A stretch of 64,000 nucleotides of DNA from NCBI RefSeq assembly GCF_900156375.1, contig NZ_FTNK01000017.1:1-64000 (forward strand). Direction: 5' to 3'. Positions 35,119 to 44,290 of this stretch are shown here, in pieces; position 1 is the first letter of the stretch, and each line of letters begins with the position of its first letter. Under the pieces are notes generated by a model. That model did no database searches, had not been told where the DNA came from, and saw nothing but the letters and a program-made list of their open reading frames with translations. A program made the translations under genes and the position numbers. The stretch comes from Paenibacillus macquariensis (GTDB taxonomy: Bacteria; Bacillota; Bacilli; Paenibacillales; Paenibacillaceae).

Positions 35119-36042
35119 CTAATTATTTTTCAAATCTATACAATATCTTACTTCCTCTTTGATCCTATTAAATCCCATGGATTCATAAAGTGACAATGCG
35201 TTATTATTCGTAGTTAATACCATCAGTTCAGCAGATTCTAACCCATTGCCTTTTAAATACTTCATCGCTTGTGTCAGCATATATTTCGCAATGCCACGAT
35301 TTCTCCAGGGTTCACGTACGAGGACATCTTCTATAACACCTGTTTCTTCTTCACGCCATGCCATTAAGCTACCTACCATCGTATCTACTTCACGCACAAC
35401 TATCGATATCCACAGTGGATTTTGTTTGTTTTGTGAGAGTCTTTCCATTCCTATTGGTGTATCTGGCCAAATCTCTGCATCTAACTGTAAATACTCGAAT
35501 TCTTCTTGAGATGAATCCATTGCCCATGGTGTACATTGAAGACCCTCGCTTAATTGTACCTCTAGAATAGGCTGTTTAAGGTCGCGTTCCATTGTAAATA
35601 AACTTTCCTTATGACGGTACCCCTTCTCTTGAATGAAGAATTGACTATTGGCAATCTCCGACGAATCGTTACCCACACAAAGCAATGTACCATGTTCATG
35701 GGACAAGGACTCTTTTAGCTCCAAGGCACGTGAATAAAGATATGGGTAGAGCAACTCTAATAGATTATGATCGGATTCCCTTTCTTGTATCGTCTTTAAA
35801 TTAAGGTAGATTAAATGTTTGCTGTCAGCGGAACGACCCGACGGAACAATATTGATAATACTCACTTGCCCCTTAGCCACCATTTTCCCTTGTTCAAAAG
35901 CACAAAATACATTAACCCAATTATCCGGGTCGCCTACCCACCAAAAGGTAGCATTCTCCCTAGAAGTTACTGAGTTGTACAACTCGCCAAGTAACGGCAT
36001 GTCGCCTTCTTGAAAATTTCGTATTTCAATCTCACCTAACAT
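35119..36042 (-). CDS. GNAT-family N-acetyltransferase
   Basis: The protein has 307 residues. The C-terminal part holds the GNAT core: IEDVLVREPWRNRGIAKYML (RxxGxA acetyl-CoA loop) and MVLTTNNNALSLYESMGFNR. The N-terminal half (FQEGDMPLLGELYNSVTSRE) resembles a second, degenerate GNAT domain, so this is a two-domain acetyltransferase. ATG 36042 lies 10 bases after a GGGGG stretch and is preferred to the upstream TTG. It is upstream of and co-directional with another GNAT gene, perhaps one transcript. No substrate can be inferred. Confidence 0.82.
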   Translation of the reverse strand: MLGEIEIRNFQEGDMPLLGELYNSVTSRENATFWWVGDPDNWVNVFCAFEQGKMVAKGQVSIINIVPSGRSADSKHLIYLNLKTIQERESDHNLLELLYPYLYSRALELKESLSHEHGTLLCVGNDSSEIANSQFFIQEKGYRHKESLFTMERDLKQPILEVQLSEGLQCTPWAMDSSQEEFEYLQLDAEIWPDTPIGMERLSQNKQNPLWISIVVREVDTMVGSLMAWREEETGVIEDVLVREPWRNRGIAKYMLTQAMKYLKGNGLESAELMVLTTNNNALSLYESMGFNRIKEEVRYCIDLKNN

Positions 36043-36171
36043 CTGAACGGATTCCCCCAAAGTAATACCCCTTTCGATACATACCTATTGAAGCGATGGT
36101 ATATTTTTACTAGAACTACAAATAAGGGTATCACATATATAATCTATTTCATAAGTAAAATAAAACTATAA

Positions 36172-37089
36172 TCAATTGTTATCTACTAATTGTTCAAATT
36201 CATATTTAAGCCTATTAATAAATATTCGGGCGATATGCGAAGCATGTTTACCTGCGGGTACTACAGAACCAAAATGTTCCTGTTGAGTATTCGAAGATTG
36301 AAGTTCAATCGTTCTTATCATTGGATGCATATCCTCGGCTGTTCGTATAAAAGAGTAATCCAGTCCAATCGTGATCGCTAGACCTCCTGCAACTGCATTC
36401 TCAATGGCTCGCGTATTATTACTTACAAATAGAAGATTGACCGGTCCATACTGGGATAAATTTCGCTCAACATAATCCAATATATAATCATCATCGTATA
36501 GAGCTAACGTCTGTCCCACTAACTGCTCGGGCGTAATTATCTTATGCAAGGCTAGTTGTGAATTTGGATGAACACCAACAACAATTTTCCCTTCCATTAA
36601 GCGTTCAAACATAATCCCCTTATGCTTCTCTGGTATACCCTCGGGCGATACCATAAGGCCTATATCCATTTCGTTATGCAGCACGTTTTCTAATATCTCT
36701 TTAGGTCCCTTTTCAAAAATCTCTATTCTCACATTCGGAAAGTCTTCCTTAAAGCTCGATATGACTTTCACCAATAGATGCATGGGTCCAGGAATCGTTG
36801 CAATTCTCAAATGCCCACTTAGCGTATTACTGTGGATTTGTGCCTCTACTTTCAATTCATTCACTTTCATTAATACTTCATTAGCCTTGTTAATAATGGC
36901 TTGTCCTTCCGCTGTTGGAACAGCTTTAAGACCACGCGAACGGGTAAATAATATGACATCGAGCTCCGCTTCTAATAGCGTAATAGACTGACTAATCGCC
37001 GAAAGGGTGATATGACGGTTCTGTGCAGCTTTAGTAAGTGAGCCTATCTTTGCAACTTCAACAATATTCTCGATCTGCTCCAGATTCAT
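36172..37089 (-). CDS. LysR-family transcriptional regulator
   Basis: This 305-residue regulator has an N-terminal winged HTH (MNLEQIENIVEVAKIGSLTK, then AAQNRHITLSAISQSITLLE) and a C-terminal PBP2-like co-inducer domain with LRIATIPGPMHLLVKVISSF and GLAITIGLDYSFI. GGAG before ATG 37089 decides the start over codons further upstream. It is divergent from the short-chain dehydrogenase gene at 37252, with an 11-bp inverted repeat pair in the shared promoter region. By LysR precedent it probably controls that gene and itself. Confidence 0.9.
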   Translation of the reverse strand: MNLEQIENIVEVAKIGSLTKAAQNRHITLSAISQSITLLEAELDVILFTRSRGLKAVPTAEGQAIINKANEVLMKVNELKVEAQIHSNTLSGHLRIATIPGPMHLLVKVISSFKEDFPNVRIEIFEKGPKEILENVLHNEMDIGLMVSPEGIPEKHKGIMFERLMEGKIVVGVHPNSQLALHKIITPEQLVGQTLALYDDDYILDYVERNLSQYGPVNLLFVSNNTRAIENAVAGGLAITIGLDYSFIRTAEDMHPMIRTIELQSSNTQQEHFGSVVPAGKHASHIARIFINRLKYEFEQLVDNN

Positions 37090-37127
37090 TGAACACACTC
37101 CATATTCATTATTACTTAACAAGTATT

Positions 37128-37233
37128 AAATATAGTTAAATTTCGCTTAATATTTGGCGATGCTACAATGTAATTAAGTTAGTAAATAACCTTTCTTACT
37201 ATATCAGCTTTCAGTAGTAGTATAACTATATTT
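37128..37233. promoter_or_regulatory. Divergent promoter region with separated inverted repeats
   Basis: AAATATAGTTA (37128-37138) and TAACTATATTT (37223-37233) are perfect inverted copies 84 bases apart, one near each gene start. They are candidate paired regulator sites or overlap each promoter. Confidence 0.5.
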
Positions 37234-37251
37234 CACAAGGAGGAAACTCAT

Positions 37252-38001
37252 ATGACAGAAAAAAGAGTAGCCGTAATAACAGGTGGAGCTAGTGGAATCG
37301 GTAAAGAAACCGCCTTTAAATTTGCAAGTAAAGGTGACCGTGTTGTCGTCGCTGATTTCAACGAACAATTAGGTGAGGAAACAGTAGCGCAAATTATTGC
37401 AGACGGTGGCGAAGCTATATTCGTCCAAACCGATGTATCCAATTATGAAGATGTTGAATCGCTAGTTCAGAAATCGGTAGATACCTATGGTCGAATCGAT
37501 GTGATGTTCAATAACGCAGGAATCGGACGCCTTACGCCTGTTCTAGACCAAGATATGAAAGATTATCACGCTGTCATTAATGTCAATCAGCACGGTGTAG
37601 CTCATGGTATTATCGCCGCAGGTAAAAAAATGCGTGAGCTTGGCATTAAAGGTGTCATCATTAATACCGCTTCCGTATTTGGATTCTTGGCATCCCCAGC
37701 TACATTCGCCTATCACGCCTCCAAAGGTGCCGTCATTATGATGACCAAGTCCGCAGCACTAGAGTTGTCTGTGTATGGCATTCGTGTAGTTGCCGTTGCT
37801 CCAGGGGCTGTGGATACACCGATCATTCAAGGATATAAAGACAAAGGCATGATTGATGACATGAAGAGTAAAGTCATGGGTAACAAACTGACTCAACCTG
37901 AACAAGTGGCAGACACAGTGTACTTGCTGTCCTTACCGGAAGCTAGCGCAATTAACGGTAGCGTTGTAATGGCTGATGAAGGATTTGCTTCGTTTAAATA
38001 A
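37252..38001 (+). CDS. Short-chain dehydrogenase/reductase (SDR)
   Basis: This 249-residue classical SDR has the NAD(P)-binding TGGASGIGKE near residue 12, acidic VVVADFN after strand 2 (suggesting NAD preference), FNNAGIG near residue 88, the catalytic Ser in INTASVFG and YHASK as the active-site Tyr-x-x-x-Lys. AGGAGG before ATG is optimal. It is controlled by a divergent LysR-type regulator and followed by a strong terminator, so it is a single-gene unit. Substrate alcohol or ketone unknown. Confidence 0.92.
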   Translation: MTEKRVAVITGGASGIGKETAFKFASKGDRVVVADFNEQLGEETVAQIIADGGEAIFVQTDVSNYEDVESLVQKSVDTYGRIDVMFNNAGIGRLTPVLDQDMKDYHAVINVNQHGVAHGIIAAGKKMRELGIKGVIINTASVFGFLASPATFAYHASKGAVIMMTKSAALELSVYGIRVVAVAPGAVDTPIIQGYKDKGMIDDMKSKVMGNKLTQPEQVADTVYLLSLPEASAINGSVVMADEGFASFK

Positions 38002-38023
38002 CAATGAACTATAGAAAATCAAT

Positions 38024-38070
38024 AAAGGGATGCTCAGAAAGATTGTAAACAATCTTTGAGCATCCCTTTT
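38024..38070 (+). terminator. Strong intrinsic terminator after the SDR gene
   Basis: AAAGGGATGCTCAGAAAGATTG pairs nearly throughout with CAATCTTTGAGCATCCCTTT, followed by T residues. It may also serve the small gene convergent with it. Confidence 0.88.
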
Positions 38071-38084
38071 TGGTGTTTGTAAGT

Positions 38085-38234
38085 TCAATCCTTTTTATTG
38101 CTCATTGCTTGTAAGCTTCGATTTATCTCATCTAATGATCTTTGTAATTGTTCCATTCTTCTAAGTCCAGAATTCTGGTTGCCAATTATTCCAGCTACTC
38201 CAATGATCATTACAATAATAATAAATAGACTCAT
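38085..38234 (-). CDS. Small membrane protein (49 residues), hypothetical
   Basis: A short gene below usual length cut-offs. GAGGGTGG lies before ATG 38234, the frame reads MSLFIIIVMIIGVAGIIGNQ, then a charged, amphipathic tail (RRMEQLQRSLDEINRSLQAM) and stops at TGA 38085-38087. One transmembrane helix followed by a cytoplasmic coiled-coil-like tail is common in small Bacillus/Paenibacillus proteins of unknown role. It abuts the SDR terminator, which can end it too. Confidence comes from the ribosome binding site and ordered protein features, not homology. Confidence 0.65.
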   Translation of the reverse strand: MSLFIIIVMIIGVAGIIGNQNSGLRRMEQLQRSLDEINRSLQAMSNKKD

Positions 38235-38290
38235 TCCAATACACCACCCTCTGAATTATAAATTCAGTATATTACTAACCCGTATTACGA

Positions 38291-38899
38291 TTAATTGAGT
38301 ACTTTAAAATCCGTAACAAGACAGACTACGTTATCGTCAGCATCAAACCCCCAATAAGAAGCATAAAAGCCATCGCCGTAACCAGTACTGAACATAACTA
38401 CATTAAGTCCAGTATCTTCACACACGATCACACTTCCCCAATTATCCTCATGTTCACTCAACACATCTTCTATAAGATTATCGTATAAACTGATAAAGTC
38501 ATCCCCGAGTTCTCGTTGTAATTGAGCTTCCATTTCCTCGAGCTTATGGATCGCCTCTACATCCGCGAAGCATCCTAGCCCCGTATCAACTGGATAGCCG
38601 TATATGCTTCCATCCTTCAGTTCGTTCACATTCTGTCCTGGTCTCACAGCCATCTCCCACCGAACGGGATGCCCCTCAGACAATTTCAGTTCGGCTGCAG
38701 CAATGCGTTCTTCCTCCTTGTGCCACCAGGCAACGACCGGATAGATACCTGGCTGAACCGTCCGTTCAAATGGATTGTTATGAGATATAAGCGGATCACA
38801 TGTAACAATCCTTCCAGAAAAAATGGTGATCTGTTCCAATATTTCAGAGCGGAGATTTCCGCCTTCTGGTTTGGCTAATTCGAGCCATAGATTCGACAT
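38291..38899 (-). CDS. DUF4241-family protein
   Basis: The protein has 202 residues. SGRIVTCDPLI near residue 27, VQPGIYPVVAWWHKEEERIA, the YPVDTGLGCFAD stretch and FSTGYGDGFYASYWGFDADD near the C-terminus are the pattern of DUF4241, a family often found in toxin-immunity or polymorphic-toxin neighbourhoods. Here no toxin gene is adjacent. AAAGGATG before ATG 38899 is preferred over two upstream starts. It is soluble, acidic and a single-gene unit. Function unknown. Confidence 0.72.
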   Translation of the reverse strand: MSNLWLELAKPEGGNLRSEILEQITIFSGRIVTCDPLISHNNPFERTVQPGIYPVVAWWHKEEERIAAAELKLSEGHPVRWEMAVRPGQNVNELKDGSIYGYPVDTGLGCFADVEAIHKLEEMEAQLQRELGDDFISLYDNLIEDVLSEHEDNWGSVIVCEDTGLNVVMFSTGYGDGFYASYWGFDADDNVVCLVTDFKVLN

Positions 38900-39051
38900 T
38901 ATCGTCATCCTTTCTATTTTGGTTAATTCCATAAGAGAAATCTCTCTATTATCTTATAAGTAGTACATTCATAATTCGGTAGTAATACGTCAATTCCTTG
39001 TTTAGTTGTCTCTAATACTAAGAAAATCCTGACGGTTTCTTATATGTCAAA

Positions 39052-39075
39052 AAACCCACATTTATATGCGGGTTT
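39052..39075 (-). terminator. Short intrinsic terminator
   Basis: AAACCC and GGGTTT arms (with further A/T pairing inside) lie directly after the stop of the beta-CASP hydrolase gene on the minus strand, with a T-rich run beyond. Confidence 0.65.
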
Positions 39076-39084
39076 AGCGTGTTT

Positions 39085-40362
39085 CTATCGAAAATCCAAT
39101 TCTATACCTGGTTGTAATGAATGCAAACCCTTATGACCTTCATCCCGCAACCTTGCGACAACAAGATCAGTTTCTTCTTTGGGTGCATGTACCAAAACCG
39201 CTTGGCTGCTTGGCACTTCATTCAACATCATGCTCACATCGGGTAGGCCTTGATGAACTTTATAGCATATGTGCTGCACGCTGCATCCCGTTGGTAGCGT
39301 TCCTTTATTTAATACTTCCCTTCCAAATGAACCTCGTGCCGTATGACCTGTCAAAATAACTGCATGTTTCTCCGACTGTGATAATTGATCATAATACCAA
39401 CGCGCTCGTGGGGATTCCATCATCCCATCTCCGGTAAATATGATGCTGGGCACGTCACTTTCCAACAAACAACTACGTTCCTGATCATCAATCGGAATAA
39501 CCACTTTGTTGCTATTCAATAATTCTTCAATCCGCTGTAGAGCCCCTGCACGGAGCCATTCTGACCAATTTCTCATTCGCTCAAGTCCAAGCCAAATCTC
39601 TTGCTCTACTATTATTCTATATTCGACAAATAGTTCTGACGCCCAGATGAGTAATTCCTGACCGCGGCCAAGTGTCGGAATCGGCAGGAGTAAGTGTCCC
39701 CCTGCACCAAGAACACGCTTTGCTGCCTGTGTTAGCTGCTCCAGCTTTACTTGCTGCGGGTCGGACTCCATACCATATGCATTATCAATAATAGACAGAT
39801 CGACTATTGAACTTGTAGGTAAATCTGCGTCCAGCAGTTGGGATTCACGACTGTAGTCCCCAGAGAAAAACACCTTACGTCCCTCCATCTCCAGTAACAA
39901 CCATACAGAACCAGCAAGATGCCCGCTTCTTCCCCACTTTATTCTCAAGTCCTTACTCAGTTCGAACCATTCATCAGGTAAGGCATAATCCTCAAGATAA
40001 CGGTACGTCATCGCATCTATATGTCTCTCTTCGTACGGAAGCTCTCCCCCACGTCTGTTCACATATCTACACCAACTATCGAAATAGCTACCGAGTTGTT
40101 CCGAAGTTGCCCTTGTGGTCCAGATATCTCCCTTATATCCATGTTTATATAATAACGGAAGTCCTATGGAATGATCCTCATGTGCGTGCGACAAAAAAAC
40201 AGCGGTTAACTGTGATACTTCCTCGGCATCAAGAAGTGGATAGATCCCTACTCCCTCTTTTTTGACACCACAGTCCAACATAATCCGGTTCTGTTCTCCG
40301 GAGAAGAAATAACAGGAGCGGCCATGTTCGCCCGCTCCACCCCAAATCTTTAGTTTTATCAT
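39085..40362 (-). CDS. Beta-CASP metallo-beta-lactamase-fold hydrolase
   Basis: This 425-residue protein has a metallo-beta-lactamase core with LSHAHEDHSIGLPLLY (HxHxDH) near residue 60 and FFSGDYSRESQLL near residue 165. A beta-CASP insert follows, with IIFTGDGMM and LTGHTARGSFGREVL, the motif seen in RNase J/CPSF-type nucleases. It is cytoplasmic. Its ATG overlaps the permease stop (TGATG), a tight translational coupling. A nuclease-like enzyme as the last gene of an ABC importer operon is unusual. Action on the imported compound or on a nucleic acid are both open. Confidence 0.8.
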   Translation of the reverse strand: MIKLKIWGGAGEHGRSCYFFSGEQNRIMLDCGVKKEGVGIYPLLDAEEVSQLTAVFLSHAHEDHSIGLPLLYKHGYKGDIWTTRATSEQLGSYFDSWCRYVNRRGGELPYEERHIDAMTYRYLEDYALPDEWFELSKDLRIKWGRSGHLAGSVWLLLEMEGRKVFFSGDYSRESQLLDADLPTSSIVDLSIIDNAYGMESDPQQVKLEQLTQAAKRVLGAGGHLLLPIPTLGRGQELLIWASELFVEYRIIVEQEIWLGLERMRNWSEWLRAGALQRIEELLNSNKVVIPIDDQERSCLLESDVPSIIFTGDGMMESPRARWYYDQLSQSEKHAVILTGHTARGSFGREVLNKGTLPTGCSVQHICYKVHQGLPDVSMMLNEVPSSQAVLVHAPKEETDLVVARLRDEGHKGLHSLQPGIELDFR

Positions 40363-42038
40363 CAAGCATTCCACTTTCTTTTGGAGCCCAGGCTCTCAAT
40401 AATTACAAGCATCATGGTGGTGAGCCCTACAGATACGACGGCCATTGCCATGCCCAAGGATACTTGTCCTTGTTCAAATTGAGCAAATATATACGTTGCT
40501 GAGGTTTGAACGGACGGTGGCAAAATTAATAACGAACCCACTAATTCCCGCGAGGCGATGGTGAACGTCATCATCCAGCCAGCCATCATACCGGGTACTA
40601 TTAAGGGCAGCAATACACGGCGAAAGACATAGTGTGGTTTCCCTCCAAATACTTGTCCCGCCTGAAACAACGAAGGGTCAATCTGGCTAAAGGCGCTTTT
40701 TACATATTGCACGGTATATGGAACAAACAAAATGATATACGTCAAAATGACCATACCATACGTGTTATACAGCGGAATCGGCATCCAAGGCGAATTCCAC
40801 AGCAAGATCAACCCAACGACCATAACAATTCCCGGCACCGTATTCGGTAATAGACTGAATAAGTCCGTCGTTCTCTCCATACGAGTACGTGATCGACCAA
40901 TAACAATAGCAAACCAAGTGCCTAGTATCACGGCAATTGTTGATGCCGCTAGTGACAGTAGCACACTATTCATCAGCGATCTCATACTGGTAGAACCCCA
41001 GGTTAGTAATTCCTTGTAATAACCCAGCGTAAAGTTGTTCCAAGCAAGTCCTACTCCCCGTAGCTTCATAGTTGAAGCTGCAATGATTGAGAAATAGGGT
41101 ACGCCAATAGATAGAAGTAACACTACCGCGACAAATAGAACATAAATCCATGTCCCTCGCCCTTGTGAATGCAAGGAAGAACGACGCATACCCTTACCAC
41201 CTACTAAACTATAAGTGAAGCGTCTGCTTAGAACCGATTGCGCATACCAAATCAGTAAACATGCCGTCAGTAACACGGAAGCTAGGGACGTCGCCTTACC
41301 AAAATCAATCGGCCAGCTCGATATATATTTGTGAATCTCCGAGGTCATTACTTCATACCCAATACGTTTTCCGAACGTGACGGGCGTTCCGAACTCTGCG
41401 ATCGTTTTAACGAAAATGAGCATAGCTCCCATTCCGTACGCAGAGAGCAATAACGGTGCAATGATACGCCGAAACCGATATGTGAAAGGTGCGCCAAGCA
41501 CAGCTCCCGCTTCTTCAAGGCTACCACCTATCCGCTCAAGCGCTCCGCGTAGTAGCAAGTACAGAAACGGGAACAAATGTAGACTCATAATCATGACCAT
41601 GCCTCCAAAGGTGAAGAAGGCTGGTGTCATCGATGAAAGTCCAGGTACAAGTTGCTCCAGATACCCGTTCTTTTGCATAAACAGAATCCAGCCCATAGAC
41701 CCAATATAAGGTGGAGTCATGAATGGGATCAAAAAAACGATATCCAGCCAACGCCACCGAGCAAGCCGGGTATTCACCATGATCCAAGCGAGTGGTAGTG
41801 CGAGTACGGTTGTACCTGCTATCACGCAAATCCCTAGCCAGATGGAGCCAAGTAGAACTTTGATGAGCTCAGCGTCGGCCAAAGTACGGAACGGAGCTGC
41901 CCATTGCAGCTCACCATCCCGATATACGCTTTGAATAAATATTTCAACCAAAGGGACAACAATCATTATCGTCAGTACAAGTAAAGCTAGGGCAATCGAC
42001 CATGCTCGAATGTGTCGCAAAGATGAAGAGTTTCTCAT
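40362..42038 (-). CDS. Fused two-domain ABC permease (FbpB/PhnU-like)
   Basis: This 558-residue membrane protein has about twelve transmembrane helices in two homologous halves. Each half carries a BPD permease core: RIGGSLEEAGAVLGAPFTYR near residue 170 and QIDPSLFQAGQVFGGKPHYV near residue 450 are the two EAA-type loops. This single-chain arrangement is typical of Fe(III)/AfuB, thiamine and 2-aminoethylphosphonate importers. It starts two bases after the binding-protein stop with no clear ribosome site, so coupling is likely. The substrate must be judged from the binding protein. Confidence 0.88.
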   Translation of the reverse strand: MRNSSSLRHIRAWSIALALLVLTIMIVVPLVEIFIQSVYRDGELQWAAPFRTLADAELIKVLLGSIWLGICVIAGTTVLALPLAWIMVNTRLARWRWLDIVFLIPFMTPPYIGSMGWILFMQKNGYLEQLVPGLSSMTPAFFTFGGMVMIMSLHLFPFLYLLLRGALERIGGSLEEAGAVLGAPFTYRFRRIIAPLLLSAYGMGAMLIFVKTIAEFGTPVTFGKRIGYEVMTSEIHKYISSWPIDFGKATSLASVLLTACLLIWYAQSVLSRRFTYSLVGGKGMRRSSLHSQGRGTWIYVLFVAVVLLLSIGVPYFSIIAASTMKLRGVGLAWNNFTLGYYKELLTWGSTSMRSLMNSVLLSLAASTIAVILGTWFAIVIGRSRTRMERTTDLFSLLPNTVPGIVMVVGLILLWNSPWMPIPLYNTYGMVILTYIILFVPYTVQYVKSAFSQIDPSLFQAGQVFGGKPHYVFRRVLLPLIVPGMMAGWMMTFTIASRELVGSLLILPPSVQTSATYIFAQFEQGQVSLGMAMAVVSVGLTTMMLVIIESLGSKRKWNA

Positions 42039-42040
42039 GA

Positions 42041-43114
42041 TTATTTAAATAGTTTCGTGAACTTATCTGTCACTTCTGCTCCATTTTCATTCATCCATAC
42101 CCAATCAGCTTTGAGTAGTGGAATCTCATCTAGATTGGCACGATTCTCAGCCTTGATATCTGTACGACCTGGAAGGAGTGCCGCATTGGATACCAGCTTC
42201 TGCGCTTCATCTGATAGTAGATAGTCAATGAATGACTTGGCGTTCTCTTCATGCTTGGTTGATTTCATAATCGCCGCGGGACGTGGACTAATCACTGTAC
42301 CTTCCTTCGGATACACGATATCAACCGGTTCTCCCTTTGCTTTCGCCTTATACGTCATGTAGTCAACTGCAGCTGCTACCATGCTTTTAGCACCTGTGAT
42401 AACTGGATCCAGCGCTTCCTGATTAGCTCCTGCAACAGCTACATCGTTATTATTAAGTTGCTCGAACAAGGACCAACCACTCTCTCCCTTGTCACTAAGA
42501 TAACCTGTTATGAAATCAAGCGCCGAACCCGATACCGAAGGATCAGGAATGTTGATTTGTCCCTTGTATTCCGGTTTAGTTAAGTCTTCCCAAGAAGTCG
42601 GAGGTGTTGTAACAAGCTTCGTGTTATAAGCAATACCTAGAGCAGAAGCACTACTGCTGAAATAGTTCCCTTCTTTATCGGACCAATCAGGGTTAAGCTT
42701 GTCTGCATTTTTGGCTTCCGGGTAAGGTAGTGTCAGCCCATCGTTCTTCAACCCTTGTGCAGAAGGTAGTGATGCTAGAATCACAACGTCAACAACTGGG
42801 TTGGATTTCTCTGCCTCCATACGAGCTAGAATTTTACCTGTTGTTCCTTGGAACATTTCGACCTTCACACCTGTTTGGGCTTCAAACCCTTCAATAATCT
42901 TATTAGCGAGCCCTTCCGGTCCCGCACTATATACAACGAGCTTTTGATCGGCAGCTTGAGTGTTTGTCACACTGTTATTCGCTGAAGGCGAAGCCTCCTT
43001 GGCAGTTGAATTAGAATTAGTGCCACAGCCTGCCAGCGTTAAACCTAGTGCCAGAACCAATGTAAGTGACGCTCCCTTGTTCCATCCAGTCTTAATCGTA
43101 GTGAAATTATTCAT
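42041..43114 (-). CDS. Solute-binding lipoprotein, AfuA/PhnS-like
   Basis: 357 residues with lipobox LTLAGCGTNSN (Cys near 29). QKLVVYSAGPEGLANKIIEG opens a class II periplasmic-binding fold related to the Fe(III)/AfuA and 2-aminoethylphosphonate binding proteins. The paired Tyr residues that hold Fe(III) near the middle of ferric-binding proteins are not evident, which argues against iron and towards an organic anion or phosphate ester. GGGAGAG before ATG supports the start. It lies between the ATPase and the permease genes. Ligand unassigned. Confidence 0.82.
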   Translation of the reverse strand: MNNFTTIKTGWNKGASLTLVLALGLTLAGCGTNSNSTAKEASPSANNSVTNTQAADQKLVVYSAGPEGLANKIIEGFEAQTGVKVEMFQGTTGKILARMEAEKSNPVVDVVILASLPSAQGLKNDGLTLPYPEAKNADKLNPDWSDKEGNYFSSSASALGIAYNTKLVTTPPTSWEDLTKPEYKGQINIPDPSVSGSALDFITGYLSDKGESGWSLFEQLNNNDVAVAGANQEALDPVITGAKSMVAAAVDYMTYKAKAKGEPVDIVYPKEGTVISPRPAAIMKSTKHEENAKSFIDYLLSDEAQKLVSNAALLPGRTDIKAENRANLDEIPLLKADWVWMNENGAEVTDKFTKLFK

Positions 43115-43130
43115 AATGTAATCTCTCCCT

Positions 43131-44108
43131 TTATTTAGATTCAGCCAAGTGATGAAGGCGATGATGCGGTAAATAAACCTCTGTCTTCGTACCTACAGCC
43201 AGTCGAGTATGGTGATAAGCAGTCCATTGCTCCCCATACCCCTCCGCTTTGACTCTGAATTCATATCGCTCTCCTACGTAGCTGACATGTGTGATCTCTA
43301 CTATAAAAGAGTGGCAATCTTCTCCTGTCCGATCCCATAACAGGTGCTCTGGACGGAACATCGTGTGGTCTGGCACAAGCCAGTTCGATTTGCCGATAAA
43401 ACGTGCAACAAAGGCATCTGAAGGTTCACCATAAATCTCTTCCGGTGTTCCCGATTGTAAAATTCGACCACTATTCATAACCACCACTTCATCAGACATG
43501 GACATCGCCTCAATCTGATCATGTGTGACATACAGAGCTGTAAGCCCCAGATCACGAACTAATGACATCATCTCCACGCGCATGTCCTCACGTAGTACTG
43601 CATCCAATGCGCTTAGCGGTTCATCGAACAATACAAGACGTGGCGTTATAGCTACGGCACGTGCAAAAGCTACACGTTGCTGCTGTCCACCAGACAGTTG
43701 GTGAGGATATCTATCATGCATCCCTGTCAACTTAACCTTGTCCAACGCTTCCATCACGGTTTCACGTATTCTTGAAGTACGCTTACCCGCTCGAAGACCA
43801 AAAGCAACATTTTCAAATACCGTCATATGCGGCCACAATGCAAAATCTTGAAATACCATGCCGAAGCCACGTTGGTGTGTCGGTACCACCCTCTTACTTG
43901 ACCCCGAAAAGATCACCTCTTCCCCCATCGAGATCGTACCCATATCCGGCGTTTCTAGCCCTGCAATCATGCGCAAAATTGTTGTTTTGCCACAGCCTGA
44001 TGGACCTAGTAGTGTCGTAAAGCTTCCCTGTCGTACAGTTAAATCTGTTGGATGCAAGGCAACATTTCCACCAAAGGCTTTACCAAGCCCTCGTATGTTC
44101 AAATCCAT
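43131..44108 (-). CDS. ABC transporter ATP-binding protein (FbpC/PotA type)
   Basis: This 325-residue ATPase has Walker A GPSGCGKTTIL near residue 38, Q-loop FQDFALWPH, signature LSGGQQQRVAFARA, Walker B LVLFDEPLSALD and switch His in YVTHDQIEAM. A C-terminal TOBE-like domain follows, typical of Fe(III), polyamine and phosphonate importers. AAGGATGG before ATG 44108 rules out upstream start codons. It is the first gene of the operon divergent from the LysR-type gene and, unlike the two carbohydrate importers in this window, supplies a dedicated ATPase. Confidence 0.92.
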   Translation of the reverse strand: MDLNIRGLGKAFGGNVALHPTDLTVRQGSFTTLLGPSGCGKTTILRMIAGLETPDMGTISMGEEVIFSGSSKRVVPTHQRGFGMVFQDFALWPHMTVFENVAFGLRAGKRTSRIRETVMEALDKVKLTGMHDRYPHQLSGGQQQRVAFARAVAITPRLVLFDEPLSALDAVLREDMRVEMMSLVRDLGLTALYVTHDQIEAMSMSDEVVVMNSGRILQSGTPEEIYGEPSDAFVARFIGKSNWLVPDHTMFRPEHLLWDRTGEDCHSFIVEITHVSYVGERYEFRVKAEGYGEQWTAYHHTRLAVGTKTEVYLPHHRLHHLAESK

Positions 44109-44228
44109 ATTATTACCATCCTTGTATGCTTTGGCTTTATGTAATGAATCTTTACTTACATTTACTAGTCTAGCTGTGAAGTACAATACCCGTGTTAAAT
44201 GAATGTAAAGGTACAATTAATTATTTCA

Positions 44229-44249
44229 ATGAATACTGTTAACATTCAT
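44229..44249. promoter_or_regulatory. Candidate LysR operator (ATGAAT-N9-ATTCAT)
   Basis: A 21-bp dyad lies between the divergent LysR-type gene and the ATPase gene. LysR sites usually fit T-N11-A within such dyads, so this is the best candidate for control of both directions. A second ATGAAT half-site is nearby at about 44200. Confidence 0.5.
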
Positions 44250-44290
44250 AGATAGAATCTATAGATAAGACACAACATCGAAAGTGAGCT

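Noticed and set aside
42041..43114. Call as ferric-iron binding protein
   Set aside because: General similarity fits, but the paired Tyr iron ligands were not evident and no Fur-like site was seen. I left the ligand open.
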